Of a stretch of DNA of 49,132 nt, positions 14,201 through 26,200 are shown one piece after another; the stretch's first letter is position 1, and the number at the start of each line of letters is the position of its first letter. The DNA is from Phoronis australis. Its lineage: Eukaryota > Phoronida > Phoronidae. The DNA lies in contig NMRA01000979.1 of assembly GCA_002633005.1 (NCBI GenBank), positions 1-49,132 of the forward strand, written 5' to 3'. Below the pieces are notes generated by a model, which saw nothing but the letters and a program-made list of their open reading frames with translations, searched no databases and was not told the origin of the DNA. Both the position numbers and the translations under genes were made by a program.

Positions 14201-17200
14201 ATATCTTTGAACACATGTTGATATGTAGTTCTTTGTTAGCCGAATCTAGGACGGGACGGTTTCGACATTAGATGATCGACTTACGATCAGCGTACGAGAA
14301 CAGATAATCGCGAAGTTGGATAGCTTAATGGAATATCACGCTCGTTATCATAATTTACTTCAAAACCAAGGGCTTTACTTTACATAAATACAACTATTCA
14401 TGGATCTGCAGCGCGTTTTCACCAGCTATTTTAGATTTTTCTTCTTTGACGATGACAAATGTTTTCTGATCGGAGATCTAGGAATATTTAATGTGTGTTA
14501 CGTACTCATGAACTTATGACCGCTTCAAGTTGTTTTCGCAATGAATATTGAACAGTCGCTACATCGTGTGCCTGTACAAGAGCGTGTGTTGTCCCGAGCT
14601 CACCAGAGGACTACGAGAAAACTGCAATGCACCAAAGCACGTGCAGTGTTCAGTAGCTATTGTGAATATCCTTAACCGTAAAAGTGGCATCTCACGGACT
14701 AACAAACCAATAGCACATAAGCCCAATGCCTCGTTGTTCTCTCAGCATACAAGCAAACAAGGATTTTAGTGACCGGATATACACCCGAGGTACAGGTGTT
14801 AAATATCACCAGTTATTAAGAAAGACATTTTATAAACCAAAAGGATAAAGACAAATTTACTTCTTAATAATCTTAAATTCCATCTTTAAGCAAAAAGTAA
14901 ATTTTCGGTGGTTGTGTAATCGCTGACTTGTACCAAATATTGTATGAAAAACTGTATTCCATGTGATATGGACGCACTTGTAATGCCACCGAGAAAAATG
15001 AACAAAGAGTTGCGTAGTTCTGCCTTTTGAACTGACGTTTAATGCATTGTTAAAACAACAAACACCATTTGTGACCTAGTTTCACAATAAGATTGTTTGA
15101 AGGTAAAAACATCACTCTTGATATGTATTAAAAATGTACCTGAAATTCTTTTTGAAGAATATATTTCTCTTCTTTGAACAGCACGGAAAGAGTTTTCTCA
15201 AAATCTTTTGATGGTATGAACGTGTCACCGCAGTGAATGTTTTCAACCATGGCAGAATGGATGAATTGATATTGAGCCTGTAAAAGAAAAACATGAGGTG
15301 GCAGCGTATTTTAATCTAGATGCTAATTCTGGAAAACTGAAGTGGTAGAATGGGTGCAGTCAAAAGTGGTTCATCAAAGTGAACAGTTTCTTTGGCAGTC
15401 ATGTGAACTGTCCTTGTCATTTGCTTCTCACTTGCTTGTATTAGTATAAAGGCAAACGACACGTACAAGTATATCGAAGTTGCCCTGACCGTAAGAGTAA
15501 CTAACATTTCATACCAAGTAAGATTGTTATCATCTTCGCTAATCCAACTGAAGGTATTACAAAAGCAATACATCTAGAGTGGCACCATTCTATTTCGACA
15601 GGAATCGATTTGTCCACGAATAATTAAAAAAAAATGTTTGACATGGTATTTACAAAGTGATATTACTTTCGGCTTTGCGAACGGAGAATTCGAATCCAAT
15701 TGTATAAGCACAACGGAAGTTATTTATAATATAACACACTTACGGCAGTCTGCACCATGTTAACTCTCTGTTGTCGCAGCAAGTGCACTTGTCCCAGAAT
15801 GTCCACGACATTCTCATTTCTCACTTGTTCACTTAATATATCCATCATGATGAATGTGCCAGTCCTGCCTACGCCAGCACTTAAAGTTAACACGATTTAA
15901 TGATTATAGGACAATAAGGATGGAAAGGGAACATGAGTTATCTCTTTTCGTTCAGCTTGTGATGTGCGTTAATTACACAACGGGACAGAGTGGTAGGAGT
16001 CTAAGACCTCAAATTTGTCACAGTCTCTGATTTTGCCTCGTTTTCCAACATTTTTCTGTTTTCTGTCAGGCGTCAAATGCATAATACCAAGTCATTATTT
16101 CAAGACATGCACATTAGAGTACGACATCTGAAATTACTTCAAAACAAGCAACCAGGTGGACGTTGTAGACCAAAGAATTAATATTCAACAGACCTTGGAG
16201 TAATGAATCAAGTCAACAAACCTGCAGTGGATGATCGTCGGGTTGTTATCTCCATCACGTGCAATACGTCCCTTGACGACACGGTAGAATTGCCAGAGAG
16301 CTGACGAGCTATTTGGAACATCATGATCCGGCCACGACGTGAAGTGGTAGTGAACCAGTTCTCTTGATTGGTGTTGTTTTGGCTGTTGGAAACACGGGAA
16401 AACAGTCCAAATTTCTTTATTGCGTTTCACATTTTTATTAGTAAGTAGAAAACCTGCCTTTCTGTATTTGATTGACGCATCTGGTCATGGTGAACCTGTG
16501 ACGTAACCAGGTGACAAGCGTGACGGTCACTTCATCACGAACCAAAGGCGATTATTCACAACGAAGTACATGTACCGTATGCGATCGCATTGTATGGGAT
16601 GTTTTGACATCTATTTAAATAAACAGCGAAAATTTTGTTTTCTAAGAATTTTCACATTAAGGTACTTGAATACAACATCAGTATTCATTAAATGTCAATC
16701 GATCACATTTACTGGTTCATATAGATACATAAGTGTTTTTACGATTCAAGGCGTTTCCCTTTCGCAAATAAAGATTCTTCTGAGATTATGTACTTGTTAT
16801 TGGTTGTATAATCAAAATGACACTTAATCGTATTTGGTGGCTTTACCGAAAATTGCTTCCACTACAGTACCCTTACCGCTGTAAAAGTAGTACATCCCGG
16901 AAAGATAAAATCATTGTTTACCTAAAAATATCACTGTGTGACAAAATGTCTCGGTGGTTTGTGCAACCCCTTCTTACATTCGTCCACGGACTCGCCCGAT
17001 GCGTTAAACACAGTAGTTGCCGATAAAGCATATTTTGTAAGAAGTTGTCGAACCCTGATGAAGCTTTTAGGGAATAGCAAGAGCCTACAAATCATTGTTC
17101 TGTTTTGAAGACTTTACTTAACATTTAATATCGGTTAACATTTAAAATCCGGGTTAAGTTACATGTAAGTGCCAGTCTGTATATACGTGTGGGTGCGTGG

Positions 17201-17260
<60 letters not shown>

Positions 17261-20200
17261 NAATGAATATGAAAAGTGATCGCCAAGTGTTTTGTCGTTT
17301 CTTTTTCATTTACGTTGAACTCTGTGCATTTACTAACAGAAAACCAAATGACAAACCATAACAAAGTGACCAACACATGTGACCTGCTGTCGTAATGCGT
17401 CCAGTCACGAGAATGCAGCCTGACCTCTCACCAGATGTTTTGTACTTTCCGATATCAATTGTCGAAAATTGAACTCTTCAATTTACAGATATTGCAAACA
17501 TGAAATAAAAGAAATCATTTACACACTAACTTTTACACACACAGTATCTCTCTCATCAATTCATCTGTATCCATATTGATTCCATTTCTCATAATGGAAT
17601 TTTTTGTAAGATGAATTCGCTCAAAGGAGATCGCCGTTCCTTAGGCACGACCCAGCTGCATATGAGGTAACTAACCCCAGAAATAGCAAAACTCATGTGT
17701 TCGAACGAAACCAGGTTCCCGGGTCTTTCATGCTTGTATTTGAAACGAACACGAAATTATTTTGGCAATTTCTCTGCTCCATTTGTGCGAACTCAAGATA
17801 AGTAGTAATCAGACTGTGTTCAAATGCATTATACTGTAGTTTATGCATTTGGGTTTCTAGTTCAAGTTTGCACTTGAAAACCCTTATATTCGTGCTACAA
17901 AGTCAAGTAGAAACAAAAAAATTGGAGTTCCAACTGGAACTTTTAGCCTTAATGTTGGGTGTATCAACCGCAAATTAGGACTAATGAATTATTCACGTAA
18001 GTCATTATGTACTCAACCATAGAATAATAGACACTTACTTTGAATTCCCAAAAAGAAGAGTAGAAAATGCCACAGTTTATTTAATATAATTTTGAGAACC
18101 AATTCGAGTAAAACGTTTAGAGACCGAGCCCAAAGAAATGCAAGAAAACGTGTACTCACAGTGGTTACCTTGAGTACTTCAAAAGTTCTTGTAATGTAAT
18201 CGGGTTTCGTCTCCTTGCTAGTGAGCGTGACGTTGATGTGGCCGTATCTTTCCACCTCATGCGAGTCTGGCCAGTACTCTTCGCATTTTCGCTATAAAAA
18301 TGGTAGAAGGCAAGTACGTACATTTATATATTTATTTATTCATGTATGCATGCATGTGTGTGCGCGCACCTGTGTGTGTGCATGTTTGTGTATTTGTTTT
18401 AAAACGCATAATTCTATTGGACATCTGATTCTCCAATAGGTGGAGCCTGAAGTTGCATCACTGAGACATGCAGTGCTCACCTTCCCGTTTTCGACAGGTT
18501 TGGTCAACATAACTATCCTGGTTACGTTTTCTTGCCACACCATTCGCCAAAAGTCTTTTACAGAGTGAGTATTCGGGCCTAGAAAAAAGACCAACTTAGC
18601 TCAAACCTCTTTCCAATTCAAAGTAACAGAAACTGAATTTTTAGATTAAAGAGAATAAAGTGGTACTGTTTTGAAAATCTGGGGAGAAAATTTGGAACAC
18701 TTCTGCATAGAACATGTTCACGTCTTTTAGAGTAAGGCAGTAAAGGGTTTACCCGTGTGCTGTTGCTTAACATATTCAGGCCTCACCCATTGCAGCAATG
18801 AAGGCCCGGGGTTTCTTGTAGCCATTGATGTAGCTCGCATTGATGAAGTCCGAGTCGGGTTTATTCGTTAGATCAGGAAGAACAACACGGTTCTTGTCAT
18901 CTGTGAATTCCAAAAATCAAGTTATGTTTGCCGTGTACAGAAATGCTTAAGCTGCTCTTGTAATAAAATTTCACAAAAGGCGAGCATCCAAAACCGTATC
19001 GTTTTAATAAAATCTACCACAACATCATATATATCACATAACCTGTTAGGTTTCTGGATGATAATCAGGCATTTATATACAGAATGCATTTCATTGACCT
19101 GTTGGATTATTTGCATCATATGAAAACGATTTTAATCAATATGACAAATGGAACCGACGGCATAGCTTGCAACAAAATAAAAAAACAAAAACAATAACAA
19201 AAAAGAGAATTACCTACTGACTCGTAGGCTTCAGGATTACATACCAGTAACTTTACTATAGCCTTTAAATAGCATTTTAATGTTTATTTCAATGAACTCA
19301 TAAATGGCCGATTATGCGCCTTGCAGTTGGACACAACTCTAGTTACTTGGTGTAGAGAGACTGTGTGCTATTTCCACCTACAGGGTACAATGTTGTTGAA
19401 ACGATTTTTCCTCTTGTTGTCTTCCTTCAAAGCTGCATCTCTCGCGAAAATCAGACCACTAGGTAAATTCTAAAAGGATAACAAATGCGACACCTTTAAA
19501 TTACAGTAAATAGGAAAAATCAGATATCAGTGAATCTACTTTGGGCAAACTCACCTCAGAGTTAGTCAAAGTTACGACATGGAGGTCAGATGCAAAATTG
19601 CGCCAAATCAATGCAAACAACAAGTCATAGTTTTCTGTTGTTTACTGCTAGAACAAGTTTATCGGTGATAATATTTACTTCTTGCGTATAAAACGTGATT
19701 AATGGAAACTATAAGTCATACCCTGTATTCCTCATCGAGATTGTCTTCGCTCTGTCTTCTGGCTACATACGAATCTAATTCATCGATAGGTATTGGTTTA
19801 CTGACGTTGGAGTACACCGGCTCAGCGGGTGGGGGTGCAGTGCCCTTTGGTTTAGTTTGGGGTACTGACTTCTCCTTGGGTCTGGAAGGCTCACCTTGGG
19901 AAGTGTCCCGCAGATCTTTGAACGCGTCTAGTTGGAGGGACAAAACGAACATTTGTACCTGGGTTTTATATATCCCACTTCAACTTTGTAGGAGTTACGT
20001 CTTGTTAACCCTACCGTAGTTTTAAACATCATATAGGACCAAAGCCAACAAATCGCCACACTACACTTTCAATATACCTATGTAAATCGTAAACTGGCAT
20101 GGAAATGCAGGTGTAACTCGTTTTAAGACTTGTCACCCCGTTACCTATTGGCCACACCACGTGACCGGTGGTCCCGATGGCTCAATGGACTAGAGGGTGT

Positions 20201-23200
20201 ACACGGTTAGCAGATGGCAACGGGTTCAAGTCCCGGTTGAGGCAGAAATCTTTTCAGACTTATTTTCATTAGGTCACGTGATGTGGCTAACAGGTGGCAT
20301 GCTGACCAGACTAAAAATGTTTGCTATTACCTTTTAATTTCCCATTAGGGGTACTTCGTTTACTGAAGCTTCGCCGAAGCTTTGCTTATTTACCTTTCCA
20401 AGTTAATAGCGATATCGAAGTTATCAATGACAACAGATGGCGTAGATCATTCGTATTCTCAGAGGAATATCGAGTGGTAGGTTCGAGGCTGACTGAAAAT
20501 TATTCTTCTGCCATTTACAAGTGTTCTTGACAAAGATCAGTGTCATTTTTCATCAAATATGATTATTTCTTTTTTTATTATTCTACGTCTATTGAGAATA
20601 CGTCAGCTACGCTACAATAACAAGGAAAACGTTTTTCGAGTCTCTCGTGTTCTTACATCGTTGCCACGACCTCTACCGATAACCTGAACGAAGCTTCGCT
20701 TTTAAATCCTATTACTTTAAGCGAAGTTTTACTTACAGATTAACTCACGGAGTTAACCTTTCCCATTTACCCAAACTTTGGTAAACGTGAACTTTGGCCT
20801 CTAATTGGAAAGCTACTTACAGTGTAAGTGAACTAAGTTTTAGTCATGCGGAGACTACTTGATCCCTTGCTCACAAGCCAAGAGCGGAATTTCTATTATG
20901 TGATATGTCACGCAGCGATTTGGTAGTGATCACAACAACGATGATATTAATGCTATTTAGGACCTTTATGAACGACCTCAACTCTAAGTCAAACATCGAA
21001 AATACTATGCCTTTTCAACCATTAAAAGAATATATGTTCGGAAAGGAGAAACATGGTTTTGAGACATAACGTAAAGTTTTCATTTAAAAATGTTTAATTA
21101 AAGTCGGTTGGGGTTATTTTGTTAGGATTGTACATTTCTTGTACAACTTAAATGTGGTTACGTGACAATAATAAAGACACAACAGTAAGAAGCATGTATA
21201 CTTTTAATGATTGGCAAAGATAGTTTTTCGATCTTTGACTTAGAGTTGAGATCGTGTATATAACCTTATGCAAAATATGATTTTAAGCATCCACTTACGG
21301 GAACTAGATCCTTCATTTGTAGATATATCATGCATCGGCAGTTGATCTGATGATGAAGGGTTCTTGGACGCTTGTCGTCGTCTCCTACAGGTTGATGGTA
21401 CTGAATTGTAAACAACACAGAACACACTCATGCACGCAAGCACCCACGCACGAACGCACGCACACAGCATCTTCTAACGAGGTTTATTCATAACGTTTAA
21501 TACATGATGCGTCATTAGCTTTTTCCATCAACATTTGCAATACATGTATATTCAGTACTTTTAGAATGTCCACATAATCTATCCAATCACGTGTGAACAC
21601 ATGACAGGGTACCATTGCAGCTTCAGGTTCGTATGATCAGATTTTCCAATATATCAAAATTATTCTATTCACACATCAAAATATATGTTGTTGAACAATT
21701 TCCAGGATTTTTGAAGATAATGTCTGCCCAGAGAAGCAAGTTAAGTTTGGTGCCAGTAATAATTGCTATCTGCAGTTACTGTCATCGTCACCATGACCAT
21801 TATTATTATTATTATAATCATCACCATTACTATTTCTAATAGCACTATAGACGAATACACTAAAATATTCTTCCACTTATGTTATTGCTCACCTATAAAA
21901 CACCAAGCCTATGATGACCAACACCAAAAGTACTGCAACAAATGAACCTATGCCAGCTCCTATCACGGTGTCTTTGCGCTCCTTTTTCCAGTTCCTTACT
22001 GAAAACACGTTTTGTAAAACTTAGTGATAGGAAGCCGTGAAAGTAACAGTAAATGTCAGTGACAATAAGAACAACTGAAGACATTTATTAACTACAGATA
22101 AAATTCCAATAGACAATAAAAAAGAGACAGTAGCAGCAGCGGCGGCTATGGCAGAAGAAGGCAGAACCAGACTTGCGTACCCAGCATTCTTTCAAGTCAT
22201 GTGCGAGTACCAGCGAAACATTCAGCTGCACTACAGGTTGAAGAATTTAGAGTCCCCTGATACGACGTAAAATGTAACAATTTCGTAAAATGTAACAACT
22301 GTTGAATTTTAGGAGAGGTTTAGCAACGTAAAATGTAACAATGATGTAATAAAAAAATGTTACATTTTACGGCGTATCAGTGCCCCATTAAATGTTCTTT
22401 AAATGATGTCAGTCGGGAGCATTAGAGAATACATCACTACCTTGGTGAGTTTCTGCTTCAGCCATGTCTTCAAACTGTAGGTACTGGTAATGCTCTTTCC
22501 TTTCCTGTCACGATTGAGGAGAATTGTTAGGCTGGATGACTCGATATTCATAACGTGACGAAGACATGAACAGATCAAGAGCGGAAAGCATCTCACCAGT
22601 GTGATAGCATTGTTGGCTTAAAATGGTTGCCATTTAAATAGATTTGTTTCACCAACACTACCATTACGCGCTCTTAATGTTTACACAGGAGGTCCATTCC
22701 TAGTCACTCACTAAGTTAACTCAGCGTACTTGAAGTAACTGCGTTGCAAACGGAGGTACACTAGAATACCTGAAAACTACTTGAAAAACACATCAAAAAC
22801 TACACACTTTCAACAATACGTGGTTCCAACTCTCTTTGAATATAAATAGAAGAGCATAAAAATTCGTTTACTAGTCTGACAATTGACTGTCTAGAACCGC
22901 AAGGTTAAATTTGTAAAAGCGGTATTAAGCGGGTACAAACACGGCTTCTGTTACAAAAAGGAGTTTAGATTGACACAACTTTACGTAATGGAATTGTTCT
23001 CAATTTTTTTCTTATTCATACATACGAGATTGATTTATTGGCTTCAAGAGAACAAATGGCTCAAGGTTTGTTTTTGCTTGATACCAGACTTCACAAAATC
23101 CTTATCAATGTGCGTCATTTTATTCACCAAGCAGGGTCTAGAATGAAAATGAGCAATATGGTGAACATTTAGGGTATGAAGTTAAGGTCCTATTTGAAAA

Positions 23201-26200
23201 TGTTTCATGCAACGAGGCACAAGGGACTCAACTCACTGATGTACATGAAGGAGGAATTGTCGAACGGTATTAGTCAACCGTAATTTAAGACGACTTACAT
23301 TCACTACGTCATTTTCCATGACGATACCAAATATGAATCGATACCAATCTCCAGTTACCAGCTGTCCATTTAGGAATCCACCATAATGCTTCCCGTCTCC
23401 AATCACAAATATTTGTTCGTTGGCTACAGTCGTAAAGTTTGCTGTGATGTACAGGTCTGCTGTACCACCCGAATACCCATGCAAAGATTTGCTGTCTAAG
23501 TCGATGTAGCTTCGTCGACTCTTAGATGACTGCTTCGCTCTTTCGACAACAACGAGATAGAACCTATAAAAGCATAAGCCTATCCTTAGGATTTAGAACA
23601 CAACACAAAAATAGAAGTGCGTATGAATTACATCTGAATAATGAAAAAAACGTGCATTTCCGGCGGATTACTATTGTTTAATTTGATCTTACGTTCCACT
23701 CAACTATTTCTGAAAAATGTTTTAAATCTCAGTGTAGCAGTAGTACAACGCTTCAGATAACTTATCCACTTAATGGCTAGTTAGTGAGTTATTCGGTGTA
23801 TTCTATTTATAACCTGTCACGTGATCATAATTACATAACTAAGCCTTGATTCAGTAACTTAAAGTGGCAACGTAACATTCACTTTCTAACTTAAATCTTT
23901 TAAGATTTAACTGACTTAAAAAGTCAGTTTTTGTGAAACCTACGCCAGGAGGGATATAAAGTCTATGAACACAATCGTGTCCACATAGTCTAAATGACTG
24001 TTGCTCACTTAATGTTGTCTTTATTTGGGTAACCTCTTGGAGGAGACAAGACCACCTTCACGCTGTGCTCTGTCATGTCCTCCTTTTTGATGACTGGCAT
24101 GAGAATCTTTGGAACGTCTACAAAGACAAGAAGAAGTGATAAATACTGGGAATTAGTGAACACGTGAATAACTAATGTAGGCCTACGTATGTAACACTTT
24201 CATGAATAGAAACTGTTCACTTGCGAGCATTGCAGAAACCATATACTTACGCATGGGTTTCCTGAATTAAATGCCAGGTCATATAAAAGAAGGCACAAAG
24301 AATACTGTAGCCAATGATCAGCTCAAAAAGCGCTGAAGCTACATCGGAAATGTTTCACAATTTTGTGCACGTAAATCAGAAGAATGAGGGAAACACTTGT
24401 TGAGTGTGCCAGTAGTAGCCACATCGAATTCCCTTAGGTATTTTGGAAAAAAAGAACGATCTTACCTGATTATTTTTGCGTTTTATTACCTTTACCTAAC
24501 AACGACGAATCAAACCACTTGTTATCTTGAACTCTCAGGCTTTGACTAATGACGTCATATTATAATTAGCAGTGACCTGAATGTCACCCAATGAGCGAAG
24601 TGAAAGCTTTAGTCCACGAGTTGACCGCTATGTGGAAAATGCAAAATGGCTGAGTGGCAAGCGATAACTAAAACGACGTGTCTTCGAGTGAAAAAGTTCT
24701 TTTGAAGGGTTTGATTTGCAGGAGGTTGCACCCGCCTTATTATTTTTGCAGATAGATGCTCTCACACGATTGTGATTTCGAATTGTTTAGGTTGACATTT
24801 GACGAGCAATTCGCGTGTGATAGGTATGACAGCAAATTGTACACTATCAATGTACAGATTTCCGGTTTAGCGACTAAGCAGACTGCGAAGCTTCGGACAA
24901 TTATTGCCTTAGTGAACGGTAATGGGTGTGGACAGACATTTCTGACATAATGATACATTTTTGCTTTACCTGGCAGTGCTGTCCAGCACGTTATCTTGGC
25001 GGACGATCCCTCTCCAGCCGATGTTCGGGCAGACACGTGAATTTCATAAGGTGTGCCAGCAACAAGATTCGACAATACCGAGCTAAGGTTGTAGGTTTTC
25101 GCACTCTTTTGCTGTGGCCATTTTATCTGAAAGTTGAATTCCGTGAGTGTGAAATATTTTTCCAGAAACAGGAACCAAATTCTTGCCTATGTCTTTTTTT
25201 CGGCTTGAGCTGGGGAGCCGAAGCTTTGCATAAAACTTCAGAATTTTCCTACCAGCAAATGCTGGAGTAGGCGCTGCGCAAAAATTGTTCAACGCTGCAC
25301 ATCAGTATTTTCCGATTGTGCGTCAATTTCTCGCCCGACTGATGTATTCCGCAGGGCCGAGTTTTTTCACTTTGGAGATGTGTATCGAATTCTACTAAGA
25401 TGCCGATTGGGGAATATTCCCAGCGCCTACTATAAACGTGCTTGAATTCACACATGTAAGACCTTGACTCATGTCTGGTCAGCTCAGGAAGGCCATCTTT
25501 ACATACATTATTTAACGCCTCGTCACACTTCACTGGACTATATGTAAATGCAACGAGAGTGGAGAAAAATGCTGTGACGGCGCCGAAAATGTTTGGGCTA
25601 AAATCTTATAATATGAGCACCAGCTGTATTTTTGAGCCGCAAAGTTTGAAATTCCTGCCTCTTTTGGGAAACGTGTTTGAGGCTTGTTTCCAAGAAACAC
25701 AAAATATTAAAATACCCCTTGAAAACGGACACAAATGAAACCAACAACAATATATTTCAAAAAAAAAAAAATAATAAACATCATGTCCATGAATTTAAAC
25801 CGAATGACTATTGTCTGGTCTGCGGAAACTTAAGAGTCAACACATCCAGACGAATGGTGGCTGTCTACGTAGTAGTGGACGCAAGGGATGAGAACACAGA
25901 GACACGTGCATGCACTGAGAATCTTCTCTGTTCTGCCTTTAAAAAAGATTTTTAAAGCTGTACCATTTAAATTCCCATCTTTGAATATTGCGTTAACACA
26001 TTCTTCATCTTCAACACTTCAGCCTAACGCAACCTATCTACGCACAATCAATTAGCCGAATAGCTAATTAGGAGACTTTCATGTTTTACCTTGTAATCTA
26101 GAATGATACCGTTTTTGACTAGAGGCTGAGACCACGTTATTCTGACAGAAGTCTGTTTGAGGGATGTTGAGCAGGTCAGCGAACCGGGTTCACCCGGAGC

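Larger units (their letters stand above)
8130..15139. other. 7-kb intron between D1 and D2
   Basis: Apart from the LRAT gene (9344-9994), it holds a palindromic element pair (12099-12233), an inverted pair of short minisatellite tracts (about 11940-12060 and 12900-12990), a fragment GGCCCGTAGCCAGGGGG near 11317 and a poly-G tract ending in N (12630-12652). A 100-codon AT-rich frame at 10437-10739 looks like chance. No phosphatase exon is missing here, because D1 and D2 sequences join without a gap. Confidence 0.7.

Noticed and set aside
17201-17376. Minus-strand frame with a His-Thr repeat
   Set aside because: It is the translation of the GT/CA microsatellite.
20168-20246. Functional tRNA gene
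   Set aside because: A and B boxes and the T arm fit, but the acceptor stem does not pair; classed as tRNA-derived.
25249-25533. 94-codon minus-strand frame between FN3 14 exons
   Set aside because: No FN3 or other motif, and the two halves of module 14 join perfectly without it.
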